Positions 1 to 7,573 of a stretch of 11,443 nucleotides of DNA are shown in pieces. The stretch is from JBCDBY01 sp039182715 (GTDB taxonomy: Bacteria; Planctomycetota; PLA2): contig JBCDBY010000136.1 in the NCBI GenBank assembly GCA_039182715.1, positions 1 to 11,443 on the forward strand, written 5' to 3'. Made by a program: the position numbers and the translations under genes. Positions within the stretch are counted from its first letter, which is position 1; each line of letters starts with the position of its first letter. The notes under the pieces are model-generated. The model was not told where the DNA came from. It saw nothing but the letters and a program-made list of their open reading frames with translations, and ran no database searches.

Positions 1-492
1 CATCACATTTACTTCGAGATTTAAGATATTTGTGGTACAGATGCTCTTTTCTATTAATACAACGCAGAATTTGAAACGAAATCCAAGGTTTTATAGGCAA
101 GTGTTTTTGGCCACTCTTCTTTATACTGAGTTTACAGATTTCTGAAGTGAGAGTTGATTGCAGAACCCTGTCTGCCTCTTCCGGATCGTTGATTGAAAAC
201 ATTTTCAAGTTTTGCTGAAAGATTTTGCTTGAGGATGGCAGTTTTCCGAAAGTCAAAAGATGGCACTGGATTTTCAAGTTTTTGGGGTTTGATTTTAACC
301 TCAGAGCAAAATTGCAAACTTGCCGAGCAGTGCCTTACGAGCACGGATGGAGATGGAGGGAGGAGGTGGGAGTCAGAATCCCCAAGATTTTGGGTCACCC
401 ACAGGGGCGCAGCCAAAGGGGGCACAGGGAGCACATGACCTCATCGGTGCCAGAGTGCCCCTTTGATCGCTAGGCGATGAACCGTTTGAGAT
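1..492. other. Low-GC foreign-looking segment abutting truncated infC
   Basis: This stretch has a base composition unlike the rest of the window: 18 of the first 60 bases are G/C, against 44 of 60 in a sample of the bacterial part at 6241-6300. It holds no bacterial gene that I recognise. The segment joins the bacterial DNA inside infC, because similarity to initiation factor IF-3 stops at base 493. About the last 150 bases (340-490) are richer in G than the first 300. A 13-base direct repeat, ATTTTCAAGTTTT, occurs at 201-213 and 270-282. The best explanation is a chimeric contig or scaffold join bringing in DNA from another, probably eukaryotic, genome. A real insertion into infC is less likely, since the gene is normally essential. 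The composition break is seen directly; the origin is inferred. Confidence 0.75.
2..334 (-). mobile_element. Possible non-LTR retrotransposon fragment (before the RT domain), partial
   Basis: On the minus strand a frame is open for 111 codons from 334, after a TAA at 337-335, to the left edge of the window, and it presumably continues beyond. The only internal ATG is at 202. Near the window edge its translation contains the stretch PWISFQILRCINRKEHLYHK followed by YLKSRSK. It resembles the KPWIT...I..I..K..LY.KY.K signature that lies between the endonuclease and reverse transcriptase domains of animal LINE-type elements (jockey, CR1 and related groups). The N-terminal part of the frame (residues before the ATG) is not recognisable. 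No catalytic motif is within the window, so the call rests on this short signature and on the low-GC, A-rich codon use. It could also be an unrelated chance frame. Confidence 0.35.
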
Positions 493-879
493 GAGCCTGA
501 ACATGACCTTGTTGCCCTCTTCGAGGAACCCGCGGGCGCGGTTCGTCTTGACCTCCAGGTCGCCCTTGTCGGTCTTCGGCCGCAGACGCATGCCCTTCAG
601 CTTGTTGGTGGGCTTCTTGCGATCCTTGGCCTTCTTGTTCTGGTCGTACTTGAACTTGCCGAAGTCGAGAATCTTGCAAACGGGCGGACGGGCGTCCGCC
701 GCCATTTCGACGAGGTCGAGTTCCCGATCCTGCGCCATGCGCAGCGCTTCGTGCGTGGGGAACACGCCGATCTGCTCGTCGTTCTCGGAAATGACACGCA
801 CCTCGCGCGCGCGAATGCGTTCGTTGACGCGCGGGCCTCGCTCGCGCTTCGACTTGGAGTGATGGGGTCTTCTGGGAAT
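373..879 (-). CDS. infC: Translation initiation factor IF-3, 3' part replaced by foreign sequence
   Basis: IF-3 binds the 30S subunit, prevents premature 50S joining and checks start-codon and initiator-tRNA pairing. From the start at 879 the frame encodes the whole IF-3 N-terminal domain (for example REVRVISENDEQIGVF and LDLVEMAADARPPVCKILD), the lysine-rich linker and the start of the C-terminal domain, including FLEEGNKVMFRL. The family normally continues here with an RFRGRE-like segment. Instead, after residue 129 (base 493), about 39 unrelated residues follow up to a TGA at 373-375. The full family length is about 170-180 residues, so the C-terminal ribosome-binding domain is missing even though the frame length looks normal. 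I place the start at the ATT codon 879-877. The first GTG in frame (801) would remove the conserved N-terminal residues, and an in-frame TAG lies just upstream. The gene follows thrS after 41 bases, as in the thrS-infC-rpmI-rplT operon. Identity is firm; the tail is an artefact or a rearrangement. Confidence 0.85.
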   Translation of the reverse strand: MPRRPHHSKSKRERGPRVNERIRAREVRVISENDEQIGVFPTHEALRMAQDRELDLVEMAADARPPVCKILDFGKFKYDQNKKAKDRKKPTNKLKGMRLRPKTDKGDLEVKTNRARGFLEEGNKVMFRLISNGSSPSDQRGTLAPMRSCAPCAPFGCAPVGDPKSWGF

Positions 880-891
880 GGGTGGATCCTC
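877..891 (-). promoter_or_regulatory. infC ribosome binding site with AUU start codon
   Basis: Between the in-frame TAG upstream of infC and the codon at 801 there is no ATG, GTG or TTG in the infC frame, yet conserved IF-3 N-terminal residues (VNERIRAREV) are encoded there. An ATT at 879-877 is preceded by GAGG at 891-888 with an 8-base spacer. IF-3 genes in Escherichia coli and many other bacteria use AUU and are repressed by their own product, because IF-3 discriminates against this start. The same feedback is inferred here. An ATC codon a few positions upstream, without a fitting GAGG, is the less likely alternative. Confidence 0.6.
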
Positions 892-920
892 GATACGTAC
901 AAAAAACTGCTACTGGGAAA

Positions 921-2864
<1,944 letters not shown>

Positions 2865-2868
2865 GAGC

Positions 2869-2879
2869 GGGAGGTAACC
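2869..2879 (-). promoter_or_regulatory. GGTTACCTCCC motif before thrS
   Basis: On the minus strand GGTTACCTCCC ends four bases before the thrS ATG. A near-identical GGTTGAACCTCCC ends directly at the aspS GTG (4669-4657). ACCTCC is the anti-Shine-Dalgarno sequence, the opposite of what a ribosome binding site should carry. Whether the shared motif is functional or chance is unknown. Confidence 0.25.
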
Positions 2880-2892
2880 ATCAACGCAGCCA

Positions 2893-4656
2893 CTATACCA
2901 ACCCGTCCAGCAGACGCAGCTGAAGCTCGTCCAGCTGTTCCGGCTCGACCGGCGAGGGCGAATCGCTCATCAGGTCGACCGCCCGGGCGGTCTTGGGGAA
3001 GGCGATCACCTCGCGGATGTTCTCTTCGCCGCACAGCAGCATCACCAGTCGGTCCAGACCGAGCGCGATCCCGCCGTGCGGGGGCGCGCCGTACTGCAGC
3101 ACGTCGAGCAGGAAGGCGAACTTCTCCCGGGCCTCCTCGGCCGGCAGGTTCATCGCCGCGAAGACGCGCTGCTGCAGGTCGGCGCGGTGGATTCGAATCG
3201 AGCCGCTGCCCAGCTCCACGCCGTTGAGGACCGGGTCGTACGCCTTGGCGCGCACCTTCTCCGGCGCGCTCTCCAGCAGCGCCCAGTCCTCCTCGACCGG
3301 CATGGTGAACGGGTGGTGCGCCGGCACCACGCCGCCCTCCCCGTCCGGGAAGAAGAGCGGGAACTCGACGACGAAACAGGCGGCGAAGGCGTTTTCCGGC
3401 ACCAGCTCGAGCTTCGCGGCCGCGGCGAGGCGCACCGCCCCCATGCTGTGGGCGACCAGATCGACGTCGTCCGCCGCCACGAAGAGCAGCAGGTCCCCCG
3501 GCTCCGCCCCCATCGCCGAGGCCAGCGAGCCGTCGGGGAAGAACTTCGCCACGGGGCCCGAGCCGCCCTCCTCGGTGACCTTCATCCAGGCGACGCCCTT
3601 GGCGCCGTGCGGCGCCGCATCCTCCTGGAACGCCTCGATCTCCTTGCGGGAGAGCGAGGCGCCGCCCGGCAGACGCAGGCCGCGGACGGTCCCCGCCGCG
3701 GCGAACACCTTGAAGTCGCAGCCGCGGGTCTGCTCGGTGACGTCCTGGATCTCCAACCCGAAGCGCAGGTCCGGCTTGTCCGAGCCGTACTTGAGCATCG
3801 CGTCGGCGTAGGTGATGCGCGGCCAGGGACGCGGCAGCTCGACCGGGTGCTTGGCCACCTGCGCGACGAGCTGGCTGATCAGCTCCTCGAGCATCGAGAG
3901 CACGTCCTCCTGCTCGACGAAGCTCATCTCCAGGTCGAGCTGGGTGAACTCCGGCTGGCGGTCGGCGCGCAGGTCCTCGTCGCGGAAACAGTGCGCCAGC
4001 TGGTAGTAGCGGTCGAAACCGCCGCACATCAGGATCTGCTTGTAGATCTGCGGCGCCTGCGGCAGCGCGTAGAACTTGCCGGGATGCACGCGGCTGGGCA
4101 CGAGATAGTCGCGCGCGCCCTCCGGCGTCGCCTTGGCGAGGATCGGGGTCTCGATATCCACGAAGCCGCGCTCGTCGAAGAAGCTGCGGATGTGGGATGC
4201 GACGCGATGGCGGCGCACGATGTTCTCCCGCATGCGCGCGGTGCGCAGGTCGAGGGGGCGATAGCGCAGGCGCACCTCGTCGCTGACCTCTTCGTTGCTC
4301 TCGATCGGGAAGGGCGGCGTCGGCGATTCGGAGAGGACGGTGATCGACCTCGCGATGACCTCGACGTCGCCGGTCGCCAGCTTGTCGTTGCGCGCGCCCT
4401 CGGGCCGCGCGACGACCTCGCCCTCCACCCGCAGGCAGTACTCCGGTTTGGCGTCCGACGCCGCGGCGTGCGCCTCCGGCACGTCGTCCTTCGACACGCT
4501 CACCTGCGTGAGGCCGTAGCGGTCGCGGAGGTCGAGGAAGACGAGACCACCCTGGTCGCGCCGGCGGTGGACCCAGCCGGCGAGGGTGACGGACGAGCCG
4601 GCGTGCTCGGCACGCAGATCGCCACAGGTGTGGGTACGGAAGGCAGTGGAATGCAC
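2893..4656 (-). CDS. aspS: Aspartate--tRNA ligase (bacterial type)
   Basis: This enzyme charges tRNA-Asp in the cytoplasm. The 587 residues match the bacterial type. An N-terminal OB-fold anticodon-binding domain (about 1-110, with AGWVHRRRDQGGLVFLDLRD) is followed by a class II core interrupted by a GAD insertion (about 300-415). Motif 2 is FRDEDLRADRQPEFTQLD (224-241), motif 3 is GGIALGLDRLVML (528-540), and the C-terminal FPKTARAVDLMSDSPSPV is typical. Residue 35 is Gln in RRDQGG. At this position E. coli-type enzymes have Leu and several nondiscriminating enzymes have His, so it is open whether it also charges tRNA-Asn. The start is GTG at 4656, since an in-frame TAA lies seven codons upstream and the family N-terminus fits. 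No Shine-Dalgarno site is seen; ACCTCCC directly precedes the GTG. It lies 84 bases after hslU and 28 before thrS. Confidence 0.97.
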   Translation of the reverse strand: MHSTAFRTHTCGDLRAEHAGSSVTLAGWVHRRRDQGGLVFLDLRDRYGLTQVSVSKDDVPEAHAAASDAKPEYCLRVEGEVVARPEGARNDKLATGDVEVIARSITVLSESPTPPFPIESNEEVSDEVRLRYRPLDLRTARMRENIVRRHRVASHIRSFFDERGFVDIETPILAKATPEGARDYLVPSRVHPGKFYALPQAPQIYKQILMCGGFDRYYQLAHCFRDEDLRADRQPEFTQLDLEMSFVEQEDVLSMLEELISQLVAQVAKHPVELPRPWPRITYADAMLKYGSDKPDLRFGLEIQDVTEQTRGCDFKVFAAAGTVRGLRLPGGASLSRKEIEAFQEDAAPHGAKGVAWMKVTEEGGSGPVAKFFPDGSLASAMGAEPGDLLLFVAADDVDLVAHSMGAVRLAAAAKLELVPENAFAACFVVEFPLFFPDGEGGVVPAHHPFTMPVEEDWALLESAPEKVRAKAYDPVLNGVELGSGSIRIHRADLQQRVFAAMNLPAEEAREKFAFLLDVLQYGAPPHGGIALGLDRLVMLLCGEENIREVIAFPKTARAVDLMSDSPSPVEPEQLDELQLRLLDGLV

Positions 4657-4702
4657 GGGAGGTTCAACCGGTGGTTAGGGGAAAGGTGCAGCTTACGGGG
4701 CC

Positions 4703-4737
4703 ACGTTGGACGTTCAACGTTCGACGTTCGACGCCGG
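4703..4737. repeat. Heptanucleotide tandem repeat ACGTTNN between hslU and aspS
   Basis: Four consecutive 7-base units beginning ACGTT (ACGTTGG, ACGTTCA, ACGTTCG, ACGTTCG) fill 4703-4730, and a degenerate fifth unit, ACGCCGG, follows. The repeat starts just past the hslU stop codon, in the 84-base gap before aspS. Each unit has the self-complementary core ACGT, so units on one strand can pair with each other. It contains no spacers and is far too short for a CRISPR array. It may be one copy of a dispersed intergenic repeat; its function is unknown. Confidence 0.8.
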
Positions 4738-4740
4738 AAG

Positions 4741-6042
4741 CTAGCGGGAGATCGCCTCCGCCCGGGACAACACGTAGCGCGCATCGATCACGACGTCGCC
4801 GCCCTCCTCCTGTGCGTTGAAGGAGATCTCGTCGAGGAGCTTCTCGAGCACCATGTGAAGACGGCGCGCGCCGATGTCGGCCTGGTCGGTGTTGAGGCGG
4901 GCGGCCAGGGCGGCGATCTCCTCGACGCCGCTGCGGTCGAACGTGATGTCGACGCCGTCGGTCGCCAGCAGCGCGCGGTACTGCTTGGTGAGCGCGTGCT
5001 CCGGCTCCGTGAGGATGCGCTCGAAGTCGGCGCCGGAGAGCTCGTCCAGCTCGACGCGCAGCGGAAAGCGGCCCTGCAGCTCCGGCATCAGATCGTCGGG
5101 GCTGGTGTCGTGGAAGGCGCCCGCGGCGACGAAGAGCACGTGATCGGTGCGGACCGGGCCGTGTCGCGTCTGGACCGTGCAGCCCTCCACCAGCGGCAGC
5201 AGGTCGCGCTGCACGCCGCCGCGCGAGACGTCGGGGCCGCTCGACGAGCCGGCGCCGATCACCTTGTCGAGCTCGTCGAGGAAGACGATGCCCGCCTCCT
5301 CCACGCGCCGGATCGCCTCACGAACGATGACGTCCTTGTCGAGCATGCGCCCCGCCTCGCGCTGCACCAGCGCATCCCGCGCGCGCCCCACGGTCATGGT
5401 GCGCTCCACCTCGCGCGGCGGCGCCACGCGGTTCATGAAGCTCTCCATGTCGATGCCCATCTGCTCGACGCCCATGGCGCTGAAGACGTCCATATTGCCG
5501 CTCACCTTGTCCTCGATGGAGATGGTGATGCGCTCCTCGTCGAGCTCGCCGGTGCGGAGCTGGGCACGCAGCGATGCGCGGCGTTTCGCCAGCTCGGCGC
5601 GCTCCTCCTCGTCGACCGCGAACATCTCCTCGCCCGCCATGGCGTCGAGCAGCGCCTCCTCGGCGAAGCTGCCCGCCGCCTCCTGCACGCGCGCCGTCTC
5701 CTCGTCCTGCACCATCGAAACCGAGATCTCGACCAGGTCGCGGGCGATGGTTTCGACGTCCTTGCCGAAGTAGCCCACCTCGGTGTACTTGGTCGCCTCG
5801 ACCTTGAGGAAGGGCGCCTTGAGCAGCAGCGCGAGCCGGCGCGCAAGCTCGGTCTTCCCGACGCCGGTGGGCCCCGCGAGGATGATGTTCTTGGGGAGGA
5901 CGTCCTGCGCCATGGCGGGGTCGAGTTTCTGGCGACGCAGCCGGTTGCGCAGCGCGATGCCGATGACCCGCTTCGCGGCGGACTGGCCGACGACGTAGCG
6001 ATCGAGGAAGTTGACGACCTGGCGAGGGGTGAGCGCGTCCAT
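4741..6042 (-). CDS. hslU: HslU, ATPase subunit of the HslVU protease, with shortened C-terminus
   Basis: HslU is an AAA+ unfoldase that feeds proteins to the HslV peptidase in the cytoplasm. From the chosen start the 433 residues show Walker A GPTGVGKT (57-64), the pore loop GYFG (90-93), the I domain (about 110-240), Walker B GIVFLDE (251-257), the arginine finger in ELQGRFP (R325) and the sensor-2 motif GARRLH (391-396). The ATG at 6042 is preferred because family proteins begin close to the TPRQVV motif; the frame also opens at a GTG at 6090, adding 16 residues. The C-terminus ends DARYVLSRAEAISR. Other HslU proteins continue about ten residues further to an EDLSR(Y/F)IL-type tail that inserts into HslV, and this tail is absent. 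No hslV is adjacent, although it usually precedes hslU. The neighbours are a lipoprotein gene upstream and aspS downstream. Confidence 0.93.
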   Translation of the reverse strand: MDALTPRQVVNFLDRYVVGQSAAKRVIGIALRNRLRRQKLDPAMAQDVLPKNIILAGPTGVGKTELARRLALLLKAPFLKVEATKYTEVGYFGKDVETIARDLVEISVSMVQDEETARVQEAAGSFAEEALLDAMAGEEMFAVDEEERAELAKRRASLRAQLRTGELDEERITISIEDKVSGNMDVFSAMGVEQMGIDMESFMNRVAPPREVERTMTVGRARDALVQREAGRMLDKDVIVREAIRRVEEAGIVFLDELDKVIGAGSSSGPDVSRGGVQRDLLPLVEGCTVQTRHGPVRTDHVLFVAAGAFHDTSPDDLMPELQGRFPLRVELDELSGADFERILTEPEHALTKQYRALLATDGVDITFDRSGVEEIAALAARLNTDQADIGARRLHMVLEKLLDEISFNAQEEGGDVVIDARYVLSRAEAISR

Positions 6043-6158
6043 CGAGGTCAGGGTAGCTGGAGATCGGGCGGGGGCATTTGATTCGGGCACGGCCGGTGGT
6101 CCTTGCGCTGGCTCGGGCGCGGGGGCGCGGAGGGCGACCGGAGTCCCGCGGCTGGGAC

Positions 6159-6620
6159 CTACTCGGCCGGGGCGTCGGCGCGCTGCTTTTCTTCGAGGGC
6201 GCGGCGCTTGGCGGCGAGCTTGGCCAGCTCCGCCTCGAGGCCGGCGATGGCGCGGCGCTCGACCTCCAGAGCCTTCGAGAGGCGTGCCTTCTCTCCGCGC
6301 GCGGCGGCGAGGGCGGCGGAGGCGGTGTCGCGCGCCTCGACGGCGGCGGCATGCTCCCGCTGAAGGCGGGCGAGGTCGGCGCGCACGGCGTCGTAGCGCT
6401 CGTAGTCGCCTTCCTTCCGGCGCTGCAGGACGAGCAGCTGCTCGGAGAGCCGGTCGGCGCGCGCCTTGCGCTTGTCGTACTCGGCGATCAGCTCCTCGAC
6501 CCGGATTTCCTCGTTCTGCGCCTTGAAGCGCAGCGACTCCAGCTCGAGAAGACTGATGTCATCGGGGCCCGACTGGCAGGCCACGGCGACCAGGAACAAC
6601 ACGACGGCACTCCGCCCCAT
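6159..6620 (-). CDS. Small coiled-coil lipoprotein, function unknown
   Basis: I do not recognise a named family. The 153-residue product starts with a short hydrophobic signal peptide and a lipobox ending AVAC, so Cys15 should be lipidated after export. The rest (about 25-145) is a continuous charged, Ala/Glu/Arg/Leu-rich helix with heptad-like spacing and no recognisable domain, so a long coiled coil is predicted. The ATG at 6620 is chosen because it places the signal peptide at the N-terminus. The frame extends upstream to a TTG at 6692, but that would bury the signal peptide behind a basic leader. A weak AAGG lies two bases before the ATG. The gene is divergent from ndk and is the first of the minus-strand run leading into hslU, 116 bases downstream. 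Such proteins may span the periplasm or bind envelope partners, but this is speculative. Confidence 0.75.
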   Translation of the reverse strand: MGRSAVVLFLVAVACQSGPDDISLLELESLRFKAQNEEIRVEELIAEYDKRKARADRLSEQLLVLQRRKEGDYERYDAVRADLARLQREHAAAVEARDTASAALAAARGEKARLSKALEVERRAIAGLEAELAKLAAKRRALEEKQRADAPAE

Positions 6621-6730
6621 CGCCTTGATTGTGCCCCCGCGTCGTGACCTGTCCACACTCCATTGATCGGCCGATCGGCGATTCCGCCCCAAAAGTGGCT
6701 TTTGTTCACCTCGGCGCGAAAATCCGCGCC
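6621..6730. promoter_or_regulatory. Divergent promoter region, lipoprotein gene / ndk
   Basis: These 110 bases separate two genes transcribed away from each other, so promoters for both the ndk cluster and the lipoprotein-hslU-aspS-thrS run are expected here. I see no convincing -35/-10 pair. The region contains the perfect 12-base palindrome GATCGGCCGATC at 6665-6676, a candidate site for a dimeric regulator, and a hairpin touching the ndk start codon. Confidence 0.45.
6713..6730 (+). promoter_or_regulatory. Hairpin directly abutting the ndk start codon
   Basis: GGCGCG-AAAATC-CGCGCC forms a perfect 6-bp, all-G/C stem with a 6-base loop, and its last base is immediately followed by the ndk ATG at 6731. 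No Shine-Dalgarno sequence is present in front of ndk. In the mRNA this stem would occupy the ribosome standby and binding area. It may tune translation or may be chance in GC-rich DNA. Confidence 0.45.
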
Positions 6731-7195
6731 ATGGAACGCACCCTTCTCCTGCTCAAGCCCGACGCCCTCCAGCGCGGCCTCGCCGGCCGCATCCTCTCCC
6801 GCTTCGAGGAGAAGGGCATCAAGATCGCCGGCCTCAAGGTGATGCGCATCACCCCGGAGCTGGCGGCCCAGCACTACGCGCCCCACGTCGAGAAGCCCTT
6901 CTACCCGGGCCTCGTGGAGTACATGACGTCGTCGCCCGTCGTCGCCGCCGTCCTCGAGGCGCCGCGCGTGATCGAGACGACCCGCAAGCTCATGGGCGCC
7001 ACCTTCGGCTGGAAGGCCGAGCCGGGCACCATCCGCGGCGACTTCGGCAACTCGACCGCCTTCAACCTGGTGCACGGTTCCGACAGCCCCGAGGCGGCCG
7101 CCAAGGAGATCGCCCTCTTCTTCGCGCCCGAGGAGATCGCCGAGTACGAGCGTTCCCTCGACGGCTGGCTCATCAGCTCCGACGACCAGGAGTGA
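6731..7195 (+). CDS. ndk: Nucleoside diphosphate kinase
   Basis: Ndk moves the gamma-phosphate from ATP to other nucleoside diphosphates through a phosphohistidine and so balances the NTP and dNTP pools in the cytoplasm. The 154 residues cover the whole family fold: the N-terminal RTLLLLKPDALQRGLAGRI, the nucleotide-binding PGTIRGDFG and the active-site FNLVHGSDSPEAA with catalytic H115. The segment before the histidine (GNSTAFNLVH) differs from the AIDVGRNIIH form of enterobacterial enzymes and looks more like the form I associate with archaea and some other bacteria. The ATG at 6731 fits the family N-terminus exactly. No Shine-Dalgarno site is visible; a GC-rich hairpin directly precedes the start. 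The stop overlaps the next gene's GTG by four bases, so the two are probably translationally coupled. Confidence 0.96.
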   Translation: MERTLLLLKPDALQRGLAGRILSRFEEKGIKIAGLKVMRITPELAAQHYAPHVEKPFYPGLVEYMTSSPVVAAVLEAPRVIETTRKLMGATFGWKAEPGTIRGDFGNSTAFNLVHGSDSPEAAAKEIALFFAPEEIAEYERSLDGWLISSDDQE

Positions 7196-7572
7196 GTGAA
7201 ACGCGCGCGCGACCCCCGTGGCTCCTCATCGGGCTGGGGGTCGCCGTCGCCGCGCTGCTCGGCACCGCCGCGCTCGCTTACCTCGGCTATCGCGACGCCA
7301 TCGAGCGCGCCGGACAGGAGGTCGCGGTGCAGTTCCGCGATCACCCCCTCGTGCGCCAACACCTCGGCGACGACGCCTCCTTTGCGGCCGAGTCGATGGA
7401 GGTCGATCGCGAAGCGGGCGAAGCGGTTCTGACCCTGCGGGGACGCGGCGGCAAGGGCGAAGGCTCCATCGTCGCCCGCTTGCGCAACCGTGAGGGCGGT
7501 TTCGACGTGATCGCCGCCGACCTTCATCGCGAGGGCGCGGAGCCGGACTCGCTGTTGGCCTCCGGGGAGTAG
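7192..7572 (+). CDS. Membrane-anchored Coa1-like protein
   Basis: The 126-residue product has an N-terminal membrane segment (about 10-32, LLIGLGVAVAALLGTAALAY) and a soluble part outside the cytoplasm. The pattern of helix AIERAGQEVAVQFRDHPLVRQHLG, then a beta-rich half with TLRGRGGKGEGSIVARL and a closing strand FDVIAADL, resembles the cytochrome oxidase assembly protein 1 (Coa1) family. That match is from memory of the fold pattern, not from a search. The start is GTG at 7192, overlapping the ndk stop as GTGA, with AGGA directly upstream. The stop is one base before the rqcH start. Nothing in the neighbourhood concerns respiration, so a role in oxidase assembly is uncertain; Coa1-like domains also occur in bacteria without a known role. 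Confidence 0.7.
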   Translation: MSETRARPPWLLIGLGVAVAALLGTAALAYLGYRDAIERAGQEVAVQFRDHPLVRQHLGDDASFAAESMEVDREAGEAVLTLRGRGGKGEGSIVARLRNREGGFDVIAADLHREGAEPDSLLASGE

Positions 7573-7573
7573 C

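Noticed and set aside
132..434. A 100-codon minus-strand frame in the left segment
   Set aside because: It has no recognisable features, and it overlaps the open frame that carries the retroelement-like signature.
340..440. End of a tmRNA or tRNA gene in the left segment
   Set aside because: A GATTCTGACTCCC stretch on the minus strand recalled a T-arm, but there is no GTTCGA loop, acceptor stem or CCA pairing.
4703..4737. CRISPR-like array
   Set aside because: The units are 7 bases long with no spacers, so it is a simple tandem repeat.
3076..6081. A 1001-codon open frame on the plus strand
   Set aside because: It runs antisense across aspS, the gap and hslU, and its translation is Arg/Ala/Leu/Val/His-rich without any domain. 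Such frames are normal opposite GC-rich genes with biased third positions.
6621..6692. TTG start at 6692 for the coiled-coil lipoprotein
   Set aside because: It would add 24 basic residues in front of the signal peptide; the ATG at 6620 places the lipobox correctly.
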